This document shows positions 11,521 through 23,610 of a DNA stretch of 64,000 bases, piece by piece. Below the pieces are notes generated by a model that saw nothing but the letters and a program-made list of their open reading frames with translations, was not told the DNA's origin and ran no database searches. How positions within the stretch are numbered: position 1 is the first letter of the stretch; the number at the start of each line of letters is the position of its first letter. The translations under genes were made by a program, and so were the position numbers. Origin of the DNA: Symsagittifera roscoffensis (Eukaryota; Xenacoelomorpha; Acoela; Convolutidae); contig NC_087066.1 in NCBI RefSeq assembly GCF_963678635.1, positions 23,737,609 to 23,801,608 of the forward strand, in the 5' to 3' direction.

Positions 11521-13222
11521 AACCCCCGTTCAACCATTAAATAATCCCCCCCCCCCCAAATGGCAATTGATTTGAAAAAAAGTGTAAAACTGCAATGAAA
11601 CAAGAAAGCAGAGAAAACAGAAATACAGAAAATAAAGAAATTAGAAAGATAAAAAATGTGAATTGTAAAAAGTTATGATAGGCTACGTATTGCGTATCAT
11701 AACTTTTTACAATTCGCATTTTTTAACTTTTTAATTTCTTTATTTTCTGTATTTCTGTTTTCTCTACTTTCAAGCCAGCAATAAGATAACATTGAAAAAG
11801 ACTTGTAAATTTGATCTTAAATCTCTCAAAAAAAATCCAACATAATCAATTGTAATCAGTTATTGTAGATTAAATTTACATAAAAATATTGAAGTTATAG
11901 TTCATTTTTAATGAATTGTAGTCTATTGTTTTTTAATTTTATAGATACTGGCTAAAAATGACAAACTAATCAATTATGATCCATGCGCGCTCGATGCAGC
12001 TACACATTTTAAAAAAAAACTTAACTTAGCCAAATGATATGAACTATTTGAGTGTTCTGTTTGTGCCATTGCTTTCTTGTGCTTAACAAAGGAAAAGATA
12101 GGAAAAGATAAATTTGAGAAGATGGAGGAAAAGACCTTTTAAGTCTTCTGCGACGATCATCGCCGAAACCCATTAATTTTTGGGCTCGATCAATTTTAAT
12201 TAAAACCTGCTTACTATGGATTTCCTGATAGGAGTGCGTCAAAAAAAAATAACGGAGATAAAGAAATTGTACATGTTTCAGTAGCGATGTGTGACGTAGA
12301 GTATAGAAACGCATCTCAATAACAACGCACGCACGTTTTTAAAACATTTTTTGGACATCCGAAGTAGATCATACAGGAAAAAGAAAAGTATAAAAATTTT
12401 GAATCCTTGATTTGTAACTTAAAACAAATTAATCTGAAAAAGGAGATGTGAAACAGCCAATAAAGTAAATCAAAAATTACATAAGACACATTTAAAACTA
12501 ATAGAATTATCTTCGGTTGTTTCATGGCCTGAAAAAAGCCAAATGTTTGCTTCTCCCCGAAGAGGGTCTAAATCTTCTCCCCAAAGCTCTAAATTCAATT
12601 TCTTGTAGTTTACGAGGCAGGAAAGTAAAGAAAAAAGTAAAAAGTGATGCATCAAAATTTATAGATCCCCATATAAAAAATTCACGCTTGAGGGCATTCT
12701 TTTGGCCAACATTTTGTTAAAGTTTCATATTTCAAATGATATTTAAAAATCAACGAAGTTTATCAACTTTGATTTTTGTAAAATCAGCTTAACTTAAAGA
12801 AAATTTCTCGAAACAAGACGCAACAAGTTTGAAGAGTTTTTTTCGGCAATTACGGCAATTTTTTTTCTACAATACCTTTTGATTTTCATATATTGTTATT
12901 ACGAAAATAACTAAAATTGTATAGGTACATGTAAACAAGTATATCCCAAATGCTTGCTAATTCTTCCTTGTTTCTGCGTTATAAGGGACGAAAGAAAAAC
13001 GTTGAATAGTACTTATCTCAAATAAAACAAAAGCTAATTGGCAATCGGACAAAAATTGCTAATCGGCAAATAATTGATGAAATTGAGCCAATCATTCAAA
13101 AAATTTTTATCATGATTGCGTGTCAGATGGAAACGGAAAGTTTAGTACTAATATGTCTATATACCGAGGGTGGTCAGCTTACGATTTGAAACAAAATGTG
13201 GGCGCGCTCGATTTGTTTTGTC
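11521..13222 (+). repeat. segmental tandem duplication, unit 1 (~1.7 kb)
   Basis: Starts ccccgttcaaccattaaat and ends near gcgctcgatttgttttgtc. Nearly the whole length is repeated in the same order by 13223-14811: tagatactggctaaaaat, ccatgcgcgctcgatgcagc, gatttcctgataggagtgcg and tctatataccgagggtgg occur in both. Small indels account for the length difference. Confidence 0.8.
11611..11764. repeat. hairpin with 70-base arms
   Basis: Left arm 11611-11680 and right arm 11695-11764 are reverse complements at 67 of 70 positions by my count, separated by a 14-base loop (ggctacgtattgcg). The matching place in unit 2 of the tandem duplication (about 13365-13436) has only one arm. Confidence 0.85.
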
Positions 13223-14811
13223 ATCCCCCGTTCAACCATTAAATATTCCCCCCTGTTCAACTATTAACCCCAAACCCGACCCCCGTGATCTTAAGAGAGG
13301 TTTGGGGTACGCCAATGGAAATTGAGTTGAAAAAAAAATGTAGGACTGCGTTGAAACAAGAAAGTAAAGAAAATAGATATACAGAAAAAAAAAGAAATTA
13401 GAAACATAAGAAATGTGAATTGTAAAAAGTTACGCAATGATACGCAAAACGTAGTAAAAAAAACCAACATAATCACTTATAATCGATTATTGTAGATTAA
13501 ATTTACATACAAATATTGAGGTTATAGTTCATTCTTAATGGATTTTAGTCTATTGTTTTTTAAATTTTATAGATACTGGCTAAAAATTGACAAACTAATC
13601 GATTATGATCCATGCGCGCTCGATGCAGCTGAACATTTTTTAAAAAAAATTAACATATCCAAATGATAAGAACTATTTGAGTGTTCTGTTTGTGCCATTG
13701 CTTTCTTGTGGTTAATATAGGAAAGATAGCAAAAGATAAAAGTGAGAAGATGGAGGAAAAGACCTTTTAAGTCCTTTCTTCTGCGTTGGTCATCGCCAAA
13801 AAGCATTAACTTTTGGGCTCGATCAATCTTAATTAAAACCTGCGTACTATGGATTTCCTGATAGGAGTGCGTCAGAAGCGATGTTTGACGTAGAGTCCTG
13901 AAATCCATCTCAGTAACAACGCAAGTTTTTTTATACGTTTTTTTGGGCATCCGAAGTAGATCATACAGGAAAAAGAAAAGTATAAAAATTTTGAATCCTT
14001 GATTTGTAACTTAAAACAAATTAATCTGAAAAAAGAGATCTGAAGCAACCAATAAGGTACATCAAAAATGACATAAAACGCGTTTAAAACTAATAGAATG
14101 ATCTTCGGTTGTTTCATGCTCTGAAAAAAAAGTCGAATTTTTTTTCTCCCTGAAAAAAGTCTAATTCTTCTCTTCAAAGCTCTAAACTTGATTCCTTGAA
14201 GTTTATGAGACGGGAAGTTAGAGAAAAAATGTAATATCTGATGCATCAAAACTTATAGATCACCACAAAAAAGTCACGTTGAAGAGCATTCTTATGGCCG
14301 AAAATTTTTTTCAGTTTCATATTTCACATGAAATTTAAAATTCACCGAAGTTTGTCAACTTTGGTTCTTGTAAAATCAGCGCAGCATAGAGAAAATTCCT
14401 CGAAACAAGATGCATTAAGTTCGAAGACTTTTTTTTGTCATTTACTGCGTTGTTTTTTCTAGAATACGTTTTCATGTTTTGTTTTTACGAAAATAACTAA
14501 AAACTGTATTGGTACATGTAAGCAAATATGTCCCAAGTGCTTGCTAATTCTTCCTTTTTTCTGCGTTATAAGAAGACGAAACAAAAACATTGAAAGTTAC
14601 TTGCCTCAAATAAAAGCCAATTGGAAATTGGACAAAAAATAGCTAATCGGCAAATAGTTGATGAAATTGAGCCAAACATTCAAAAAAATTTTATCATAAT
14701 TGCGTGCCAAATGAAAACGAAAAATTTGGTGGGAATTTATCTATATACCGAGGGTGGTTAGCTTACGATTTGAAACAATATGTTGGTGCGCTCGATTTTT
14801 TTGTCATCTTT
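13223..14811 (+). repeat. segmental tandem duplication, unit 2 (~1.6 kb)
   Basis: Directly follows unit 1 (11521-13222). It lacks the second hairpin arm and has many point differences, so the duplication is not recent. No gene is visible in either unit; open frames such as 13872-14249 minus have near copies in both units only because the DNA is duplicated. Confidence 0.8.
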
Positions 14812-15749
14812 TCACTAAAAAACTGCCATTTTGTTCCTAAAAGTCACCCTCTTCCAAAAATCAGGTCTATTGAATGCTTTGATGACCAGTTTCGTTAATC
14901 TGGAAAACAATGCGTCTGAGTGTTCTTCGAAGCGTTTGTGTGTTCAAATGAGTATTTCTTATTTACTGTTTTTTGGGAAATTTGTTTCTTTTAAAATCGC
15001 AGAAGTGTAACAATACCACTAAATTACAGGATTCAGGGGAGTCTGAGTCATTTAAACTTCTCGGAATGTTATCCTGTTTTTTCTCATATCATACTTGAGG
15101 CGATAAAACCGATTTTCTTTGTTACAGGCATGGTTTCTTCAGATGGGCTTGTTGCTTGTATAGGTCGCACTGAGAAACGCAGTGGGCTTGTATGACATAG
15201 AGGAATGGAAAGATACCATAAGGTGACAGGTCGTCGTGAACAAACTGGGCGGCATCGACCTTAGCATCGCGATAACGTTGTGTTTTCTCAAATGAGAACA
15301 CTTGACATATCACCATATGAATGAGAAATATTGATGAATGGATTGATTGATGATCAAACAAATTAGACCGATATACTTGGTAATTACTTTTCTTCTCGAT
15401 TAATACTATCATACTCAATTATATCCAATCTAACCTAACAGGTTATTTGATCCACCCATTATAAATAACAGATTTGAAGTCATAATAAACAACATTAACT
15501 GTTAGAACACCCTCAATCAGTGCACAATTTTCGATACTTTGCTTTTGACAAATATCCAAAATCTTGGGATTTTTGGACTCTGTGGACTTTGATGGCAAAT
15601 ATCGAGAGAAATAGACATATCAATAAACAGCAAACAAAGAAAAACTGTAACTGATTCAAGCTAAAGTCATTAAACCATTTGGCGACCCTTGGCAGTTTTA
15701 CTGACAAGGAAAACTCATATACACATTTTCATAATAAAAGCTTTCAAAA
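14812..15749 (+). promoter_or_regulatory. upstream region and 5' leader of the DGAT2-type gene
   Basis: About 940 bases between the tandem duplication and the start codon at 15750. No TATA box at a convincing distance and no upstream coding exon recognised. The sequence just before the ATG (ctttcaaaaATGg) is a favourable initiation context. Confidence 0.3.
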
Positions 15750-18700
15750 ATGGTCGAGCTGCTTAAATACATTTGGCCTTTTGAGATTCTCGAACTAGTT
15801 TTCGGTCCTGATGTTACAAACTTTCTTGGAATCCTAAACTACATTGCCCATTTCATTCTGTTCCCATTTATGGGCGCCGCAATTCTCATTTATGCCCTGT
15901 TTTCCCAATACTGGATTTTTGCTCTTGGTTATCTGGCATGGTATGTGTACGATGCCAAAACTCCCCAACAAGGGCTGTGATGTCCAGTTTCAATCATCAA
16001 TACTATTAACGTTTTTTTTTCGTCACTTTTTATAATTCCACTGAAATAATCAATTTTTTTTTCAGTATAATTACAAGGAGTTCAGAAAAAAGCATTTACA
16101 AAACATTTTAGTTATTTTGAAAATTGCCTCTTCTCAAAAGTTTCTCTCATATCTGGCTGAATGACATACGTGCCTCATACAAATACAGTGCTGATTTAAA
16201 CTATCCGGACAAAACGAACAAAATTCGAAGTTTCAAACGCGTTTTTTTTTCAACTTGAATTAAAATTAGACAAAAAAGTGAACAAAACAAAGTTACTTCA
16301 AATTTCACCCGAATTGTTGTGCTGCTTTTTTGCCAAAATTTTAAACTAAAACTCTAACTGAAAAATGGGTCATTTTGGTTTTTTTAATTAATCAAAAATT
16401 ATGCTTGAACTATCAAGTTAATTTATGAGAAATATATTTACATCAAAAGAAGCCTCCTAAACAGTCGGACAAAATTCTAACAGGGTAAAACTTTCAAAAT
16501 TTTGTGAAAAACGTTTGAATTAGTTTTTAGCCAAAGATTTAAATTTTTATATAGTAAAAAACATTAGCTCATCAGCGGATTTAGGGGGAGGAAGCGGGAG
16601 GGGGTGTGGGGTGTGGGGTGTGGCGGACGCTCTTCTTTATAAATTCGACCACCAACTTTGTACTCTTTTGAGATATACATGTTTCCGAAAAAGTTTCCGA
16701 AAAAGTGCTAAAAACGCCTTTTCTGGCCTGTTTTTCAAATATTCGCCTGCGGCGCAGACAATTTGGTCAAAATAGGGTCTTTAGAGTGATTTGGTAGTGC
16801 TCTACAAATCAATTTGGCCGACCTAGAATAAAAGTCGGCAAAATTTTTAATTTTTTTTTAATCTGCCCCCTCGAGAATATACTAGATCTGCCCCTGCTAA
16901 AAATAAACTTTTTCTCCATTAAATAAAAATATATTCTCTTATCTAGATTCGCCTGCGGCGCAAATATTCAAATATTCGCCTGCGGCGCAGACAGTTTGGT
17001 CAAATTAGGGTCTTTAGAGTGATTTGGTAGTGCTCTACAAATCAATTTGGCCGACCTAGAATAAAAGTCGGCAAAATTTTTAATTTTTTTTAATCTGCCC
17101 CCTCGAGAATATACTAGATCTGCCCCTGCTAAAAATAAACTTTTTCTCCATTAAATAAAAATATATTCTCTTATCTAGATTCGCCTGCGGCGCAAATATT
17201 CAAATATTCGCCTGCGGCGCAGACTATTTGGTCAAAATAGGGTCTTTAGAGTGATTTGGTAGTGCTCTACAAATCAATTTGGCCTACCTTGAATAAAAGT
17301 CGGCAAAATTTTTAATTTTTTTTTAATCTGCCCCCTCGAGAACATACTAGATCTGCCCCTGCTAAAAATAAACTTTTTCTCCATTAAATAAAAATATATT
17401 CTCTTATCTAGATTCGCCTGCGGCGCAAATATTCAAATATTCGCCTGCGGCGCAGACAATTTGGTCAAGATAGGGTCTTTAGAGTGATTTGGTAGTGCTC
17501 TACAAATCAATTTGGCCGACCTAGAATAAAAGTCGGCAAAATTTTTAATTTTTTTTTATCTGCCCCCTCGAGATTATACTAGATCTGCCCCTGCTAAAAA
17601 TAAACTTTTTCTCCATTAAATAAAAATATATTCTCTTATCTAGATTCGCCTGCGGCGCAAATGTTCAAATATTCGCCTGCGGCGCAGACAATTTGGTCAA
17701 AATAGGGTCTTTAGAGTGATTTGGTAGTGCTCTACAAATCAATTTGGCCGACCTAGAATAAAAGTCGGCAAAATTTTTAATTTTTTTTTAATCTGCCCCC
17801 TCGAGAATATACTAGATCTGCCCCTGCTAAAAATAAAGTTTTTCTCCATTAAATAAAAATATATTCTCCTATCTAGATGTTTGGATATTTTATATGTCTG
17901 GATATTTTTCGGCTGTGTAAAACGCTTCTTTTGCTATAACTTTCAAATCAATTATTTTGATAGTTTTAGCGTAATTTTTGGTTAATAAAAAAAGCCAAAA
18001 TGATCCATTTTTTTTGAAGTTGTAGCTAAATTGTTTGCAAAAAGCAGCACAACAATTCCGGTGAAAATCCAAATAACTTTTGTTTTCTTCGTTTTTTGTC
18101 TTAATTTTAATTCAATTTGAAAAAAAAAACGCGCGTGAAACTTCAAAGTTGGTTTATTTTGTCCAGATAGTTTAAATTCACACTTTATACAAAAAAGCCA
18201 AGTTGAACTTTTTTGAGGTAAAAATTTGGTTGAAAATTTTTTAAATTGCACAAGAATAATTTTGATAAAATTTTAAGCAGTTTTTGTTCTGTTCAGTTTT
18301 TGTCTAATTCAAAATCAATTTGAGAAAAACAACGTTTAAGTTTCCAATTTTTTCGTTATATCCGAATAGTTTTAATTAGCACTGTGCAGCAAATTTACTG
18401 ACGTTTTCACCAGAATTATTTTGGTACATTTATTTCCCGAAATTTTGAACCGAAGTTTGATTGCAAAAATGGGTCATTTTAGTATTTTTTAGTTAATCAA
18501 AAACAACCCTAAGTTATCGATTTAATTGATACAAAGTTATATCAAAAGAAAAATTGGGTTAAAAATATTTAGAAAAAAATTGCCCCATATTAGTTCTAAT
18601 GAACTTCGTAGTAAGTTTTGCTCTCTTCACATTTTGTCTAATTTTAAAACATTTTGAGAAAAACGCGTTTGAAATTTCGGTCCGGAAAGTCCGCGGAAAG

Positions 18701-21700
18701 TCCGGTTAATTTAAATCAGCACTGCAGTCTCGGTATCGGTGAAAATTCTTTGCCATCGATTCAGAATTTCGGAAAATGGTTCCTATTCAAATGCCCTGCT
18801 TTTTTATAGATTAAATATTTTGACTCCAGTGTCGTGCGCATGAACTTTTAAAGCGAGAAGGGGTTTTTTTTCGAAAATGGCTAATATGTTAAATTTGGTA
18901 AATCATTTCAATTTTTTTGCTCGATCAAAGAATTGGAATGACTCATAATTTTGAACCTGAATGAGAAAAAGTTGGCAGTTAGAATGGCGGTTTACCACTG
19001 CTTTGCCCCCTCGACGCGCCAATGTGTGATTTATTCAAGGCCTCTTAATTGATACCAGAAACAAGCCAGCAATTTTTTATCTAACAAATAAACTGAAATG
19101 ACTCAACTTAAAAACTGGACATCAATTTTAAAGGTGGTCGTTTGATTGAGTGGTCTCACTCATGGAAAGCATGGAAGAGTATCAGAAACTACTTTCCCAT
19201 AACACTGCACAAGGACGGAGAGCTGGACCCGAAGAATAACTACTTACTAGGGTAACACCAGATTAGATGGAAGAAGAAAGTTTTTATACGCCAGCAGATA
19301 TTCAATACTAAATCATTGGCATATAAATATCCTTATTACCAATAATTTTATAATAATTTTAAGACGGTTCAAGAAAACTTTCGTAGTCACTTCTAAGCTA
19401 TTATAGCGTAATTCATAGATTTAAAGTACTCAAACAATAGTGTCCACGGCCAGCAGTACAGAAAAATATCTTAAATCCGACTGCATGGTGAGTGCAGAAA
19501 AAATTTTAATGAAATAACCAAACCCTTTTCATACAAGTTGAAAACATTTTCATTTCCATCCTTGTTAAGTTGGTTCATATTTCCACTTTTTTTGAATGCA
19601 TCTCTAATTTTTTTGCGCCCGAAAACTGCATGTAGACATAAATCAAGAATTGTAATATTCCTATTAAGTGACAGCAGGTGTGTGGAAATAGGATCGTATT
19701 AATCATCATTTTCTATTCTTTTCGACCAGACGTCCATGGATTTTTGGAAGTTGTAGAGCAGATTAATTACGCCTATGCTGAATATTAGAAGGGGCTCGAA
19801 ATTCTTAATGTACTTTTGAACACTTTGCATAGCAGCCGCTTCCATCTGTAGGTATCATCCACATGGTATAACTGTGTACGGGGCATTTGCCAACTTCGGC
19901 GCCTGCTGCACCGGGTTTGAGGAGCTGTTTCCGGGAGTGAAGTGCCGACTGATGACGATAGAAGTCTACTACAAATTTCCCTTCTTCAGAGAATACCTGT
20001 TGTTCTCAGGTGAGATGAGTTTAAACTTCAATTTTAAATCACCATAGTGATTGGAAGAACAATGGCGTGGGGTTCATTTTTACAGCCAATTTTAACAACC
20101 TCAATGATAGCTCCTAGGTATTCAAGCATTGTAAAAGGAAGCATCTTAAATTCCCATTGGACGTGATTCTGAATCTAGAAAAAATTAAAAATTGTCTCAG
20201 TGTCGAGATTTTCTTTTGTTTTTCAGACTAAGTTAGACTAAATTTGATGAAAAGCTGACCTCCCACGTTTCACCCTTCTGTCATTTTAATATTAGTTATC
20301 GCTTTTTGCACTTTTATCTTAAGTCAATCATCCTGTCTAGAACGAAAACGGAAAATTTAAACAAAAAGTTCTACAAAAAAAACACTTTTTGTGAACTATT
20401 TTTTGATTGTTTTAAAAAAGAATCGATTGTTTAAAAAAAAATTCTATAAACCTTTCGTGTCAGAAAATCTGAACTTGCTCCATTTGCCAACTTTTTTCTT
20501 AAGAATAACCATTCATCAAAATAAGCATTTTTGAACCTTTTCAATCACCATTTTAGTGTCTAGCAATAACGTTTAGCCATTTATGGTCGCCTCAATGACA
20601 GCAGCTTATGTTCTTAAATTAAAACTCAGTCTCTCAAAAGGAAGTGCGTACAATTTTCTGATGATTCTGCCATTCGTTTGATTAATTAAAGAGTTTGTTG
20701 CTAGTATGCCAACTCTGCGGCGCTAATGTAAAAACAAAATCTTCATTTCTTTTTCTTTTTTTTTTTCATATTTTTTCCCTCATTTCTTGATTATAGATGT
20801 TTCATGATGCACATTTTAAGTTTCATTGACCACCAAAATATCAGCATATGTTTTTTTTCAAGATTTATATAAAGACTTATATTTCACCTACCGCGGGATT
20901 CATTCAACTAATATGAAGGGATCTCTAAGAAACTTTTGTTTCGTGGTAAAACTTTGTGTTCACATGAACCAAAGAGTGACAATACATCTAACTTTTCAAA
21001 ATGTTTGACAGAAAAAAAATTGTAATCTATTATCATAGATTCTAATAGGTTATATAAGATTATAAGAGATTATAATAGGTTTTCGGAATAAATAAAAATC
21101 AATTATAATTGGCTATAATTTGTTATAATGCCTCGAAAAATGTTATCATTATAAAGGATTAAAAATCTTTTAAACATCTAAATTTGGCGCTTATGATTAA
21201 TTATGATTTTTTTAAAAAAGTGCAATTATAATTGTAATATAATAGCACTTTTTGGAAAATTTTAGACAAAAAACCGCGTTGGGCCCATTTAGGAAAATTT
21301 ATAACAAAAAATTTGCGTTGGGGACTTTTGGGTCGGCAGGGGATCGAATCCTTGAGGGAAGAGAAGCGTCCGCCCCCCAAGACCCCCCCCCCCCCCAAAT
21401 CCGCCCCTCTCTCAGTGTCCTAAAGTTGTGCTAAGTTTTTTTGTTGCTCAGACAAAATAATACGTTATTTGAAAATACTCCCAATTAAGTGCTTCTAAAT
21501 TTCTTACAAGATTTAAAATTTTAATCATCTCTTCTCGCATTTTCTTACTAAACTATCTATCGTTGAAAAAATTAATCTTTTTTGAAGAAAAAATATGAAT
21601 TTTTTTTGATTTCGTGTGTTTAAAGTAGCAAAAGTAACACAACCGCTTCCACCTCCCCCATTTCCCCTTACTAGCATTGGACCCCTTGGCGACCCACGGG

Positions 21701-23268
21701 CTCCCTACTTTGGTACTATTTCACGAAAACCATTTTCGGTCCACCAAATCTAAAACTTCTCTATATTCCTTGCCCGAGAAAGATTGAATACTTCAAAATA
21801 ATCGTAGATTTTTACTTCGAAACGAAACGCCGACTGCTCCAAAAATGTTTGACCTGCAAAAGTCTGCTTGCCTTCAAGAAATGCCCAATCCTCGCCTGAA
21901 AAATTTGATGCCATTTGAAAAAAATTCCAGATCCTGGCCTAGAAAAAGGTCTTCAATTTCACAAAATTATCGCTCTCGAGATTAACCGTGTTAGTTCAAT
22001 CCGTTGTCGCCTGCTCAAAATTTATTTGACGGATTAGAAATGCAAACAATTCTATTGGTTATTGTCAATCACTGTTGAGCACCTGATAAAGAAAGCTTGC
22101 TAATTTGCAATTAATTGCACTAGGGGCATGCAATGTGCACCGTGACAGCTACCGAGCCCTGTTGGGTGGGGAGAAGAAGGGAGTGGCGGCGTGTGTGGTG
22201 CCTGGAGGGGCAGAGGAGTCCCTGGAGAGTGTGCCTGAGAAGATGGTGCTCATTCTCAACAGCAGGAGGGGATTCGTTAAGATGGCCATTCGCACTGGGT
22301 GAGTAACTAAAAGTCTACATGGGCCCAACTCGTGTTTTTTTTAGCGTGGGCGAAGAATTGTAAATTTTGAGGCAGATATAGCTATAGATGTTTAGTTATA
22401 GTTTGTTTATGATGCAGATTTTAATTTATGGTGTGGGTTAAGTTTGTGATGTCTTTCCAATTGGAGCATTGATTGTTGATAAGTTGAAAAATTTAATGCA
22501 GCTTTTCCCACAATTTCTGCAATTTTAATCCTTTAAAAATGAATACCATGTTTGAGAACGGTAGTAGATTTGCATAACAACCATCAAAGATTTCTTGAAA
22601 AGATATTGACCATTTTCAAATATTTTGAACACAATCCGTCAAAAATCATGAGATTAACATTTAGAGCACACCTGGTGCCAGTGTTGTCATTTGGGGAAAA
22701 CGAAGTGTACATGCAAGTGCCCAACCCCAGAGGCAGTCTATTGAGGAAACTGCAGACCAACATGATGCACTTGATCTCCTTCGCCCCTCCCATATTCTAC
22801 GGGTGGAAAGGGACTATCGTCCCATTCAAGAAACCCATCAATACTGTGGGTCAGTATACATTTCATACATTCTTTCGAATAATCGAAAAAACGTCGCATT
22901 CTTATTTTGCCGAAACTGATCTTATTTCAATATATTTCCAGCTTTGATTAATAAATGTTCAAAAGTCACAGTGTAGAATTGAGTTGAGTAAATTTTGAAG
23001 ACTTTTTCGGAAGAAAATGAAACGGCTAAAGCATAGATGTTGGAGTGATTTCGCTTTGCTATCTCGTCAGACTTTATTTGTTCACAATTGTTTTTTTTTC
23101 ATGGCACTCTTAGTTGGCACTCCGATCCCTGTGAACAAAGTGGAGGAGCCCTCGTGGTCGGAAGTGTGCGAACTACACGAGAAGTACAAACAGTCCTTGA
23201 GAGATCTGTTCGAAAAGTACAAAGGACAATTTGGATACTCGGAAGACTACAAATTGGAAATTATCTGA
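15750..23268 (+). CDS. DGAT2-like: diacylglycerol/monoacylglycerol O-acyltransferase, DGAT2 family
   Basis: Six exons: 15750-15972, 19134-19251, 19852-20009, 22124-22298, 22665-22849 and 23114-23268 (TGA). They join to 1014 bases, 337 residues, the usual size for this family. Known role of the family: transfer of an acyl chain from acyl-CoA to di- or monoacylglycerol at the ER membrane. Seen: N-terminal hydrophobic segments (about residues 28-68); a GGR-x-EW motif at the exon 1/2 join; the catalytic YHPHG at 115-119; FPFFREYL before the exon 3 end; VVPGGAEESL at about 191-200; RRGFVK; SFGENE at 233-238; and a C-terminal VGTPIPV then LHEKY..LRDLFEKYK. Splice phases agree at every join. Introns 2-5 are GT-AG, but intron 1 has no canonical donor at the required position. 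The sequence does not separate DGAT2 from MOGAT. AATAAA lies at 23909-23918, 640 bases past the stop. Confidence 0.92.
16186..18187. mobile_element. palindromic Tc1-type element in DGAT2 intron 1, interrupted by a hAT MITE array
   Basis: Left part 16186-16560 starts cagtgctgatttaaa after a TA. Right part (about 17880-18187) is its inverted counterpart, ending tagtttaaattcacac. Between them sits the hAT-derived array at 16573-17878. Compare the intact copy at 35259-35991. The right terminus is degraded. Confidence 0.65.
16573..17878 (+). repeat. hAT MITE expanded into a five-unit ~233-bp tandem array
   Basis: The left end is a hAT MITE (cagcggatttaggggg, G-rich, gcggacgctc) reaching its right end ctagatctgcccctg at 16896. 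From about 16741 a unit starting attcgcctgcggcgcagac is repeated five times, with starts at 16741, 16974, 17206, 17439 and 17671, giving periods of 232-233. Each unit contains the right half of the MITE plus about 75 bases of following sequence (ctaaaaataaactttttctc, attcgcctgcggcgcaaat). Units are nearly identical, with scattered single changes. Confidence 0.9.
18240..18724. mobile_element. further Tc1-type palindromic element pieces in DGAT2 intron 1
   Basis: 18240-18386 matches the right arm of the family, ending agttttaattagcactg. 18400-18724 matches most of another right half, including gggtcatttt and ending taatttaaatcagcactg. They abut head to tail, so at least two insertions or a rearranged one lie here. 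Confidence 0.55.
20010..22123 (+). other. DGAT2 intron 3, includes a hAT MITE fragment
   Basis: 2.1-kb intron, GTGAGA donor and ctag acceptor. Contains short tataatagg-like repeats at about 21020-21130 and the inverted hAT fragment at 21245-21408; otherwise AT-rich and featureless. Confidence 0.6.
21245..21408 (-). mobile_element. hAT MITE fragment, inverted
   Basis: Reading on the minus strand it starts ggggcggatttggggg, then a G run, gcggacgcttctc, and homology to the CGCAA-TTTTT interior. The other half is missing. Confidence 0.6.
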
Positions 23269-23327
23269 ACAAACTCATGTAAAAAAAACTAAACTAAACA
23301 TACAAGTCATCTTGCCTATATTTCATA

Positions 23328-23610
23328 TAAGTAGCAAATTTAGGGGAGGGAAGCGGACCCCCAGAAGTATTCGATCACATTTTCACCCAAACGATCCCCT
23401 TTGGTACTATTATTCAACATCCACTTTTGGTCAATTAACTCAAAATTTTTTCTTAGAGAAATTTCAGTGCCACTATATGCTAATTTTGAGGGAAAGATGC
23501 GCACCAGGAAACGCAAGATTTTGGTCCAAACTCTTAAGAAACTGCCCAAAAAATAGCGGTTTTGGCCTGTTCTTTGAAAAGTTTGTCAGCGGTGCAAAAA
23601 AAGGTATTTA
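23328..23610 (+). mobile_element. degraded hAT MITE downstream of the DGAT2 gene
   Basis: Retains caaatttagggg, atcccctttggtac, atgctaattttgaggg, gcgcacc and ggcctgttctttgaaaa in family order, but lacks the right end. It may fall inside the 3' UTR of the DGAT2-type gene. Confidence 0.55.

Noticed and set aside
11241-11603. 120-codon minus-strand frame rich in Pro and Gly
   Set aside because: It is produced by C/G homopolymer tracts and crosses them; no domain.
16066-16111. Alternative terminal exon after a strong acceptor in DGAT2 intron 1
   Set aside because: It would give a short dead-end product of unrelated sequence, while the six-exon model yields a complete family protein; kept only as a possibility for transcript data.
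16741-17878. CRISPR-like array
   Set aside because: Units are 233 bp and repeat along their whole length without spacers; it is a eukaryotic tandem repeat derived from a MITE.
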